DNA of 64,000 nt from JBJXHN01 sp046233135. Its GTDB lineage: Bacteria; Pseudomonadota; Alphaproteobacteria; Rhodospirillales; Rhodospirillaceae. The notes below the pieces were generated by a model. It was not told the origin of the DNA, did not search any database, and saw nothing but the letters and a program-made list of their open reading frames with translations. The translations under genes and the position numbers were made by a program. This document shows, piece by piece, positions 51,534 through 58,462 of this stretch (positions are counted from its first letter, which is position 1; every line of letters starts with the position of its first letter). The stretch lies in contig JBJXHN010000004.1 in NCBI GenBank assembly GCA_046233135.1, forward strand, positions 840,802 to 904,801, given 5' to 3'.

Positions 51534-52523
51534 TCACCCGGTCATCTCTTGACCCAGCGGGCCTTGACTCAGTACGGCGCGACAGTCCGAGGGCGAAAGG
51601 CCGAATTCGGCCTTGAATCGACGGCTGAAATGCGCCGCGTTCTTGAAGCCCCAGCCATAGGCGATATCGGTAATCGTTCTGTGAGCCATCTTCGGATTGT
51701 CCAGTTCGCGTTTGCACCGGATCAGGCGCTGTCGAATGATGTATTGCTGGACCGTTGTTCCCTCGTCTTCGAACAGAACGTGCAGATATCGAACGGAAAT
51801 GCGCTTGGCGGCTGCGATTTGGGCCGGGGACAGGTCGGGATCGGCCAGGTTGGCAAGAATGTGGTCTTTGACGATGATCAGGTGCCCACGACGCAGGCTG
51901 GGCGGCTCGGATCCCTGTTCAATGTCCAGGGCATTGATCAGGAGGCCCGTTACGGCCTCTGTCAGAGCGTCGCTGTTGCGCAGCCGGCCGGCGAGGAAGT
52001 CCGGCGTGAGGGATTTGATGACCGACGATAGCAGGCCGGCCCCCGGCGAGGCCCCCGGCAGGCTGCTTGTGATCGAATGCCATTCCGCAGGCAGCCAGCT
52101 GCGCAATCGGGCCAGGGGCATGGTCACCGAAATCTTGTGCAGGCGCTCCGTTACCTCGAAGCCCATGGGGCGCGTGGAGTTCCAGATCAGCACGTCGCCC
52201 GGGCCGAGGATGATCCGCTGGTCATCGATCCTGAAACTTTCCACCCCCGAGAGCACCAACTGGATGGTCAGCGCTTCCCGGTCATCCTGACGGATGTCGC
52301 GCCGGTTTCGTGTGGCACCACAAGGGTCGCAGATGCAGTTGACAATCTGGAAGCCTCCCATGGCGTGATACGAAATTTCCGCGTTGAAGCCGCGGTCCAC
52401 TGGCCGCATCACGTCCCACCTGCCGTAGACCGTCTGTAGCATGGTCTGCCAAGCGTCGAATTGCTGGCCGGTAGCAATATTCGCTGTATTCCATTGAAGG
52501 CCGCTCTGCGCGTTCATTGGCAT
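51534..52523 (-). CDS. AraC-family transcriptional regulator
   Basis: A 329-residue activator with an N-terminal cupin-like sensing domain (about 40-190, including IQLVLSGVESFRID and GDVLIWNSTRP). The C-terminal double helix-turn-helix (about 225-320) has RTITDIAYGWGFKNAAHFSRRFKAEFGLSP, the diagnostic second helix. ATG 52523 or 52517. The AT-rich 252-base region upstream holds its promoter; the gene and its two downstream neighbours share orientation. Confidence 0.9.
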   Translation of the reverse strand: MPMNAQSGLQWNTANIATGQQFDAWQTMLQTVYGRWDVMRPVDRGFNAEISYHAMGGFQIVNCICDPCGATRNRRDIRQDDREALTIQLVLSGVESFRIDDQRIILGPGDVLIWNSTRPMGFEVTERLHKISVTMPLARLRSWLPAEWHSITSSLPGASPGAGLLSSVIKSLTPDFLAGRLRNSDALTEAVTGLLINALDIEQGSEPPSLRRGHLIIVKDHILANLADPDLSPAQIAAAKRISVRYLHVLFEDEGTTVQQYIIRQRLIRCKRELDNPKMAHRTITDIAYGWGFKNAAHFSRRFKAEFGLSPSDCRAVLSQGPLGQEMTG

Positions 52524-52713
52524 TCCCTTCCTTTTTTACGGATTTATTTTTGTTTTTGTCAGAAAGAATGCCCCAGACGGATCCGGGCAGCAACTGGCCT
52601 TGATCTAAAGGGAATAAAGAGGGAGGCTGCTTGGTCGTGATCTCTGTTTGCCGGGATTCTTTGTGATGACGGCGCGTTGGTGCCGCGATGTCCGGTATGC
52701 CAGGGGAGGGAGC

Positions 52714-52738
52714 CCGGCGGCCGCGATGCGGCCGCCGG
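52714..52738. terminator. GC-rich hairpin after the DUF3618-like gene
   Basis: Perfect 11-bp stem CCGGCGGCCGC-GAT-GCGGCCGCCGG, 37 bases beyond the stop of the minus-strand stress operon. It lacks a T run but is the only structure between that operon and the AraC promoter. Confidence 0.55.
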
Positions 52739-52775
52739 TGCAAGGGAAGAGGACGAGACAGAAGGCTGGGGGGAC

Positions 52776-53792
52776 TCAATGATGGGCCGACGTGGACCGT
52801 GCTTCCTCGAATGCGGCCCGCGCTGCGGCGGTTGTTGAGTCCACTCCCTCGGAGACCGCGTCTTCCGCAGCGTGGCGCGCCTGCTTCAGGCCGGCCTCGG
52901 CGGCAGCCCGGGCGCGGTTGGCTTCCGCCAGGGCGCGGCGGCGCAACAGCCGCGCCTGCTCGCCGATCAGTTCCCGTTCCCGCCGGCTTGCCGGCAGGCT
53001 CAGGGCCACGGCAGCGCCGGCCAGCACGAACAGGCCGCCCGCCAGCAGCGGATGCTCGGTAAGGGCGGTGCGAGACGTCCGCAGGGCTGAGCGTCCTGCC
53101 CGGTCCGCCGCATCCCGCGCCCGCAAGGCCCGGATGCGGGCCGCCCGCGCGGCCTCGGTCGTGCCCTCCGACATGCTATGGCCGGTGGCCCGGGCGTGAT
53201 CCCGCGCCGCGCGGGTCTTGCGGCCCACCCATTTGCGCATGCGGCCGTTCTTACGGGCGACCGTGTCCTTCATGGTATCCAGCCGGCCCGGTTCTTCGGC
53301 GTCCGGGGTGTTGTCGAAACCGCCGGCCACCAAAGGATCGTCCATCAGCGGATCGCGCGGCCAGGGGTCGGAGAGGATGGCCTCCGCATCGTTTTCGGCT
53401 GCCGCGACCGCCGGGTCCATGTCCAGGCCGTCGCTGTCGTAGGCGTCGTCATGGGCGTTGAGGTCGTCATAGGCGTCCCTCTCGGCGGGACTGCGGCGGC
53501 CGGCCATCACCTCGCGGGCGATGATCCAGCCCAGGCCGCCGGCGATCAGCGCCAGGGGCGCCCAGTGCTTGCGGCCGGTTTCCAGGGCGGCCGCGCCACC
53601 CTGGCCGGCCATGCGGGACGTCCGGTCGAACCCACGACGCGCCGTTTCGCTCAGGTGTCGCGTGGTCGCTTTCATGATGCTCTCCTTCGTGATCGTCGGA
53701 AGATGTGTCAGGGCACCCCGAACGGCGCGGGCGCGGGCAAGGACCCGCTGTTCCAGGGCGTCTGCGTCGATGGTCGTGACGGGCCGGGTCAT
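52776..53792 (-). CDS. Membrane-associated protein of the YqjD/YqjE operon (DUF3618-like)
   Basis: A 338-residue protein with two hydrophobic segments, WAPLALIAGGLGWIIA at about 77-93 and HPLLAGGLFVLAGAAVALSL at about 252-271. Between them lies an acidic stretch (Asp-rich, about 105-165). The C-terminal 60 residues are an Ala/Arg/Glu helix. Position and the HPLLAGG motif link it to the YqjD/ElaB group; assignment to DUF3618 is tentative. Its ATG overlaps the upstream gene by 4 bases. Confidence 0.65.
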   Translation of the reverse strand: MTRPVTTIDADALEQRVLARARAVRGALTHLPTITKESIMKATTRHLSETARRGFDRTSRMAGQGGAAALETGRKHWAPLALIAGGLGWIIAREVMAGRRSPAERDAYDDLNAHDDAYDSDGLDMDPAVAAAENDAEAILSDPWPRDPLMDDPLVAGGFDNTPDAEEPGRLDTMKDTVARKNGRMRKWVGRKTRAARDHARATGHSMSEGTTEAARAARIRALRARDAADRAGRSALRTSRTALTEHPLLAGGLFVLAGAAVALSLPASRRERELIGEQARLLRRRALAEANRARAAAEAGLKQARHAAEDAVSEGVDSTTAAARAAFEEARSTSAHH

Positions 53793-54208
53793 TCGGCTGC
53801 CTCCCGGTCCGGTGCCCGCAGGGCGTCAAGCACCCGGCGCGTGCGCTGGGGGTGGGCGCGCAGGGACTCGACGGATCGTCGGGCCGCGCCCAGGGCGGCC
53901 AGTCCCGCCAGGGCCAGAACCAGGCCGATCAGGCCCAGCGCCCCCCATAGCGGCAAGACCGCCTGCAACAGCACCGCCAGCGCCAAGCCGATGAAGGCCA
54001 GGGCAACGGCCAGCAGCACCTGGGCAATGGCCAACTGTCGGGCCGCCTTTCCCAGGTCCTCCACTGCCGCGCTCATATCCAGGCGCAGCAGAGCCAGACT
54101 GTCCTCCGCCAGCCCCCGGCCCTGGTCGCCCAGGCCGATCACCAGCCGCCACAGGCTGCCGAGGCCCCCACCAGAGGAGGTCTTGGAGGAGGAAGACCGC
54201 TCCGTCAT
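53789..54208 (-). CDS. yqjE: YqjE-like (DUF1469) membrane protein
   Basis: A 139-residue holin-like protein from ATG 54208, 7 bases after the preceding stop. It has a Ser-rich start, an amphipathic helix containing LLRLDMSAAVEDLGK, then two adjacent membrane helices at about 57-105 (QVLLAVALAFIGLALAVLLQ and GLIGLVLALAGLAALGA) and a basic tail. The pattern is that of DUF1469, found beside YqjD in many proteobacteria. Confidence 0.8.
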   Translation of the reverse strand: MTERSSSSKTSSGGGLGSLWRLVIGLGDQGRGLAEDSLALLRLDMSAAVEDLGKAARQLAIAQVLLAVALAFIGLALAVLLQAVLPLWGALGLIGLVLALAGLAALGAARRSVESLRAHPQRTRRVLDALRAPDREAAE

Positions 54209-54215
54209 GGCTGCC

Positions 54216-54722
54216 TCAGACCCGGCCGGCGGAAGTGCCAGTGGGCGTACCACTGGGAGTGCCGGTGGAGGAAGCGGCAGGGTCGGCGGTACTGCGGCCG
54301 CTTTCGGCGAATCCGGCGCGCAGGACGCGGCCCGCCAGCACCCCCACCACCGCCGCAGCGCCCAGGGTCAGGGCCGGGTGGCGGCGGACAAAGGACGCAG
54401 CGTCATCACCGACATCCTCCAGGGTCCGTTCGTCGATGTAGTCGGCGGCTGATTGCAGCAGATCGGCCAGCTCTTCAAGCCCGTCGGCCACCAGCCGGTC
54501 GCCGTTGCGGAAGGACCCGGCGGCATCCCGGGTGGCTGAGGCCGTGTCTGCAATGCGGGTGCCCAGCCGGCCCTTTTCCCGGGTCAGGCGGTCCATGGCC
54601 GCCAGCCGGGTTTCATACCAGGCGGACTCCGCCGTTTCCCGCGCGTTTTCGGCCAGGGAAGAGCCGGGCATAGAAGAGTCGGGGGAGTGTGTCGTGTCTG
54701 TCGAGGAAATGTGCGTGTCCAT
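54216..54722 (-). CDS. yqjD: YqjD/ElaB-like (DUF883) protein
   Basis: First gene of a three-gene stress operon. It has 168 residues: a Ser/Thr-rich start, a long charged helix (about 30-105) with LVADGLEELADLLQSAADYIDERTLED-like heptads, and a C-terminal membrane helix HPALTLGAAAVVGVLAGRVLRAGF with a Ser/Thr/Gly tail. In E. coli YqjD is an inner-membrane protein that contacts ribosomes in stationary phase. The EcfG-type promoter upstream agrees with a stress role. Confidence 0.78.
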   Translation of the reverse strand: MDTHISSTDTTHSPDSSMPGSSLAENARETAESAWYETRLAAMDRLTREKGRLGTRIADTASATRDAAGSFRNGDRLVADGLEELADLLQSAADYIDERTLEDVGDDAASFVRRHPALTLGAAAVVGVLAGRVLRAGFAESGRSTADPAASSTGTPSGTPTGTSAGRV

Positions 54723-54784
54723 TGTGTCACCAATCCAGTTGATGGCACCGAAGGAATACGGGGTGCCGGCGTGTCTTCCCTGTC

Positions 54785-54809
54785 AACGTCGATTGGTGTA
54801 AGTGGTTCC
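54785..54809 (-). promoter_or_regulatory. EcfG-type general stress promoter for yqjD operon
   Basis: On the minus strand GGAAC (54809-54805), exactly 16 bases, then CGTT (54788-54785). This is the consensus for the alphaproteobacterial general stress sigma factor EcfG (SigT, RpoE2). It lies 63 bases before the yqjD start, leaving a leader of about 55 bases. Confidence 0.75.
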
Positions 54810-54881
54810 GAAGATAGTCGCGCTTCAGATGTGCCTGTCTTAGCGATCAGGTATTTGTAATGGTGTAGATGCGGGTTACGG

Positions 54882-54903
54882 CGCATCAATTTTTATTGAT
54901 GCG
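54882..54903. terminator. Short AT-rich hairpin between DUF1489 and yqjD
   Basis: Perfect 9-bp stem CGCATCAAT-TTTT-ATTGATGCG in the 246-base gap 54723-54968. On the minus strand it follows the DUF1489 stop by 65 bases and could end that transcript; an operator role is also possible. Confidence 0.4.
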
Positions 54904-54968
54904 GTATTGTGGGAGGAAGAGGTGATTCTATTAACGCGCAGACGGACCGGTGGGTTGCGTCGCCGGGC

Positions 54969-55397
54969 TCACAGCAGGCCCAGGTCCTTCAGCTCCCGCA
55001 TCATTTCCGGGGGCATGGCGGGATCGATCTCGCCATCCGGCCCCAGATCGGGCGGCGCCTTTTCGGGCTCCATGTAGCGCCAGCCCTGGAACGGGCGGTG
55101 GGGCCAGCCCTGGACGGGCACCAGCACGGGATCAAGAACGATGGCGCACAGGCTTCGCCCGTTCTCGTCGGTTTCCGCCCGCAGGTCGAGGATGCGCTGA
55201 CGGGCGCAGAAGGCCTTCTTGATGATCCAGAAGATTGATCCGCCGGCCAGCACCTCGTCGGCCCGGCGGGGGGACATCCGCGTGCGATGGGTCACTTCGC
55301 CCCGCATGTCCAGCAGAGTGGCTTGCCAGTCCCGCAGGGTCTCAAGGCTTTCGCTGCCCACGGACAGCTTTTTCAGATGCAGGGGTTTCACGACCAT
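54969..55397 (-). CDS. DUF1489 family protein
   Basis: A 142-residue protein of unknown function, conserved in alphaproteobacteria. Characteristic are the LHLKKLSVGSESLETL start, the HRTRMSPRRADEVLAGGSIFWIIK centre and AIVLDPVLVPVQGWPHRPFQGWRYM. No signal or membrane segment. Divergent from the zinc operon, 64 bases from the Zur box, so it may be weakly affected by Zur. Confidence 0.85.
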   Translation of the reverse strand: MVVKPLHLKKLSVGSESLETLRDWQATLLDMRGEVTHRTRMSPRRADEVLAGGSIFWIIKKAFCARQRILDLRAETDENGRSLCAIVLDPVLVPVQGWPHRPFQGWRYMEPEKAPPDLGPDGEIDPAMPPEMMRELKDLGLL

Positions 55398-55460
55398 TCC
55401 CCCGTCATAGCCGGGCCGCCGCGCCCGGGCAATCGGTTCCTCATGCCCTTCCGTTAAGGG

Positions 55461-55490
55461 TTGACGTTATTTTATAACATAACGTATCTT
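55461..55490 (+). promoter_or_regulatory. Zur box inside the zinc-operon promoter
   Basis: -35 TTGACG (55461-55466), 18-base spacer, -10 TATCTT (55485-55490). The 20-base element 55465-55484 is an inverted repeat, CGTTAT...ATAACG, symmetric at 18 of 20 positions. It matches the AT-rich Zur consensus around TTATAAC. It fills the spacer, so zinc-loaded Zur would block RNA polymerase directly. Confidence 0.8.
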
Positions 55491-55528
55491 TCTCGCATCC
55501 TATGGCAGACCAGCAGAGAGGCTCCCCC

Positions 55529-55633
55529 ATGCATTTCGACAGCCTTCTCCGTTCCGGCGCGGCCCGGCGCCTGATCCTGACGCTCGGGGTATCCGGGTTG
55601 CTCTGGCTCGCGGTTCTGGGGGTCCTGGGATGA
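55529..55633 (+). CDS. 34-residue membrane peptide upstream of znuC
   Basis: A short frame that begins at ATG 55529, 8 bases after GAGAGG, and ends TGA 55631-55633, overlapping the znuC ATG by 4 bases. Residues 1-15 are polar and basic (MHFDSLLRSGAARR), and residues 16-34 form one continuous hydrophobic helix (LILTLGVSGLLWLAVLGVL). It lies between the Zur promoter and znuC, so it must be the first gene of the zinc-repressed transcript. No family recognised. It may be a small transporter partner or only a translational coupling device. Confidence 0.6.
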   Translation: MHFDSLLRSGAARRLILTLGVSGLLWLAVLGVLG

Positions 55634-56424
55634 GCGCGCCGGCCGTGATCACCTTGCGGGACGTCACCTTGGGCTACGACCGTCATCCCGCCGTCCATCA
55701 CCTGACCACGGCGGTCCGTCCCGGTACCCTGACCGCCGTGGTCGGACCGAACGGGGCGGGGAAGTCGACGCTGCTGAAGGGCATCATGGGTCTGCTGAAG
55801 CCCCTGTCCGGTGATATTGTCTTGTCCGGTGGCGGCCGGCGGGAAATCGCCTATTTGCCCCAACAGGCCGACATCGACCGGGAGTTCCCCATCTCCGTCG
55901 CCGATTTCGTCGCCATGGGGCTGTGGCGGCTGGCCGGTCCCTTCGGTGCCATCGGCCGCCAGGGCCGGCGTGACGCCGATGCGGCGCTGGCGGCGGTGGG
56001 GCTGGGCGGCTTTCGCACGCGCTCGATCGGATCCCTGTCCGGGGGGCAGATGCAGCGGCTGTTGTTCGCCCGCCTGCTGCTTCAGGATGCGCCGGTGATC
56101 CTGTTGGACGAGCCCTTCACCGCCATCGACAGCCGCACATCCCGTGATTTGATGGATGTGGTGCTGGACTGGCATGGGGCCGGCCGGACGATCCTGGCCG
56201 TGCTTCATGACCTGGAACAGGTGCGGACCCATTTCCCCGACACCCTGCTGCTGGCCCGTGAGGCGGTCGCCGAGGGGCCGACCGCAGACGTGCTGACGGA
56301 CGCCAACCTGCACCGCGCCCGCCGCATGGCCGAAGCCTTCGATGATACGGCGGTGATCTGCCGCCGCCCGGCGGAAAACGAGGGAGAGGACAAAAATCGG
56401 GCCGAAACCGGGTGGGCGGCATGA
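55630..56424 (+). CDS. znuC: ZnuC, zinc ABC transporter ATPase
   Basis: Energises zinc import through ZnuB. It has 264 residues, with Walker A GPNGAGKST at 39-47, Q-loop AYLPQQADIDREFP, signature SLSGGQMQR and Walker B VILLDEPFTAIDS. The C-terminal tail is short and polar. Overlaps on both sides (ATGA with the small peptide gene and with znuB) show a tightly coupled operon. Zinc rather than manganese is assigned from the Zur box and the His-rich receptor. Confidence 0.93.
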   Translation: MSAPAVITLRDVTLGYDRHPAVHHLTTAVRPGTLTAVVGPNGAGKSTLLKGIMGLLKPLSGDIVLSGGGRREIAYLPQQADIDREFPISVADFVAMGLWRLAGPFGAIGRQGRRDADAALAAVGLGGFRTRSIGSLSGGQMQRLLFARLLLQDAPVILLDEPFTAIDSRTSRDLMDVVLDWHGAGRTILAVLHDLEQVRTHFPDTLLLAREAVAEGPTADVLTDANLHRARRMAEAFDDTAVICRRPAENEGEDKNRAETGWAA

Positions 56425-57290
56425 TCGATGACCTGCTGATCGCTCCGTTCCGGGACTTTGCCTTCATGCGCCGGGCGCTGGTGGGGTGTCTGGCTCTGGC
56501 CCTGGGGTCACCGCCCATCGGCGTCTTTCTGCTGCTGCGCCGCATGAGCCTGACCGGCGATGCCATGTCCCACGCCATCCTGCCCGGCGCGGCGGTGGGG
56601 TTCCTGGTGGCGGGGCTGTCGCTGGGGGCGATGACCGTCGGCGGGTTGATCGCCGGCATGGTGGTGGCGCTGGCGTCGGGCCTCGTCACCCGCTCGACCA
56701 TCTTGCGGGAGGACGCCAGTCTGGCCGCATTCTACCTCCTCTCCCTGGCGTCCGGGGTCCTGATCGTTTCCACCCGGGGCAGCAATGTGGATCTGCTGCA
56801 TGTTCTCTTCGGCACGGTTCTGGCGCTGGACGATGCGGCCATTCTGCTGGTGGCGGGGATCGCCACGGCGACCCTGGTGACCCTGGCGCTGATCTATCGC
56901 CCCCTGGTCATGGAATGCCTGGATCCCGGTTATCTCCGCTCCGTCAGCCAGACCGGGGCGGTGGCCCATATCCTGTTCCTCACCCTGGCCGTTCTCAATC
57001 TGGTCGGCGGTTTCCAGGCCCTGGGAACCCTGATGGCCGTGGGCATGATGATCCTGCCCGCTGCGGCCGCCCGCCTGTGGGCCAGAAGCCTGGGCGGCTT
57101 GATGCTCGTCGCCGTGGGGATCGCCCTGGCAAGCGCCGTCGGCGGCCTGCTGCTGTCGTATCACCAGAACCTGCCTTCCGGCCCGGCGATCATTCTGACC
57201 GCCGGGGGATTTTATCTGCTGTCGCTGGGCTTCGGCTCTGTCGGCGGCTATCGCGCCCGGCTGTTTCCCGGGCGCCACCTTGAAGCCTGA
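56421..57290 (+). CDS. znuB: ZnuB, zinc ABC transporter permease
   Basis: Family-3 metal permease, 289 residues with about eight helices from ATG 56421 (overlapping the znuC stop). The typical start FAFMRRALVGCLALAL and RRMSLTGDAMSHAILPG loop, and the LVGGFQALGTLMAVGMMILPAA segment near the C-terminus, match ZnuB/MntB. A GTG at 56412 is the only nearby alternative. Confidence 0.93.
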   Translation: MIDDLLIAPFRDFAFMRRALVGCLALALGSPPIGVFLLLRRMSLTGDAMSHAILPGAAVGFLVAGLSLGAMTVGGLIAGMVVALASGLVTRSTILREDASLAAFYLLSLASGVLIVSTRGSNVDLLHVLFGTVLALDDAAILLVAGIATATLVTLALIYRPLVMECLDPGYLRSVSQTGAVAHILFLTLAVLNLVGGFQALGTLMAVGMMILPAAAARLWARSLGGLMLVAVGIALASAVGGLLLSYHQNLPSGPAIILTAGGFYLLSLGFGSVGGYRARLFPGRHLEA

Positions 57291-57302
57291 TAAGGAGTAG
57301 CC

Positions 57303-58319
57303 ATGCTTCCCCGTCGTCCTGTTCTCAAAGGCGCCCTGCTCGTCGCCTCTCTGGCCGTGCTTCCCCTGGCCGGGGCCGCTGCCGCCGATCCGCTGAAGGC
57401 CGTGGCCAGCTTTTCCATCCTCGGCGATATGGTTCACGAGATCGGCGGGGACCGGGTTGCCGTCACCACCCTGGTCGGTCCCGACGGAGACGCCCACGTC
57501 TACCAGCCGACCCCGGCGGACGCCGCCGCCCTGGCGTCGGCCGATATCCTGTTTACCAACGGCCTGGGCTTCGAGGGCTGGATGGACCGGCTGAAGGACT
57601 CCGCCGAGTACAAGGGTACCGTGGTCGTTGCCACCGCCGGCCTGTCCCCCCTGCCGGGCGAGGATGAGGAGCACGAGCATGGGCATGATGAAGAGCACGC
57701 CCATGACGACGATCATGCGCATGTCCATGTCCATGAGCATGAGCATGAGCATGAGCACGCAGAGGACGGCGGCCACCATCACCACCATGGAGCCTATGAT
57801 CCCCACGCGTGGCAAAGCCTGGCCAACGCCCGGATCTATGCCCGCAACATCGCCGCCGGCCTGATCGTCGCCGATCCGGCGGGCAAGAACGCCTACGAGG
57901 CCAACCTTGTCCGCTACCTTGCGGAAATCAACGCGGTGGAGACCGAGGTGGTGGATACCATCGAGGCCCTGCCCGAGGATCATCGGCGGATCATCACGTC
58001 CCATGATGCCTTCGGGTATTTCGGCCACGACTACGGCCTGACCTTCCTGGCGCCCCAGGGCATCAGCACCGAGGCCGAAGCCGGGGCCGGCAGCGTGGCC
58101 GGGCTGATCCGGCAGATCCGGGCGGAGAAGGTGCCGGCGATCTTTGTCGAGAACATTGCCGACCCGCGCCTGCTCAAGCAGATCGCCGATGAAACCGGGG
58201 CGAAGATCGGCGGCACTCTGTATTCGGATGCCCTGTCTGCCGCCGATGGCCCGGCGCCCACGTATCTGGACATGATGCGGCACAATATCCGCACCCTGGC
58301 CGCCGCCCTGGACAGCTGA
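57303..58319 (+). CDS. znuA: ZnuA, periplasmic zinc-binding protein
   Basis: Cluster A-I metal receptor, 338 residues with a signal peptide (LLVASLAVLPLAGAAAA, cleaved near residue 28). Metal ligands include His in DGDAHVYQPTP, His in GAYDPHAWQSL, His in SHDAFGYFG and a C-terminal Asp. A His/Glu/Asp-rich loop at about 122-163 carries more than 15 His, partly as His-Glu repeats encoded by repeated CATGAG. Such loops are typical of zinc rather than manganese receptors. Starts 12 bases after znuB behind AAGGAG. Confidence 0.95.
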   Translation: MLPRRPVLKGALLVASLAVLPLAGAAAADPLKAVASFSILGDMVHEIGGDRVAVTTLVGPDGDAHVYQPTPADAAALASADILFTNGLGFEGWMDRLKDSAEYKGTVVVATAGLSPLPGEDEEHEHGHDEEHAHDDDHAHVHVHEHEHEHEHAEDGGHHHHHGAYDPHAWQSLANARIYARNIAAGLIVADPAGKNAYEANLVRYLAEINAVETEVVDTIEALPEDHRRIITSHDAFGYFGHDYGLTFLAPQGISTEAEAGAGSVAGLIRQIRAEKVPAIFVENIADPRLLKQIADETGAKIGGTLYSDALSAADGPAPTYLDMMRHNIRTLAAALDS

Positions 58320-58462
58320 GGCAGACAGCGAAGGCAGCGGTGGAGCAGGAGGCAGACGGAGCCATTCCCTAACACGAGAAGTATGCTACAACCTGGGCGT
58401 TGGCGGCCCCTGTCAAACGCATTGGCCGCGTGTCCCCAGCCCTCCAGGACGAGGCATCCTTC

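Noticed and set aside
57661..57790. CATGAG-type DNA repeats considered as a separate repeat element
   Set aside because: They encode the His-rich loop of ZnuA in frame and are explained by protein function.
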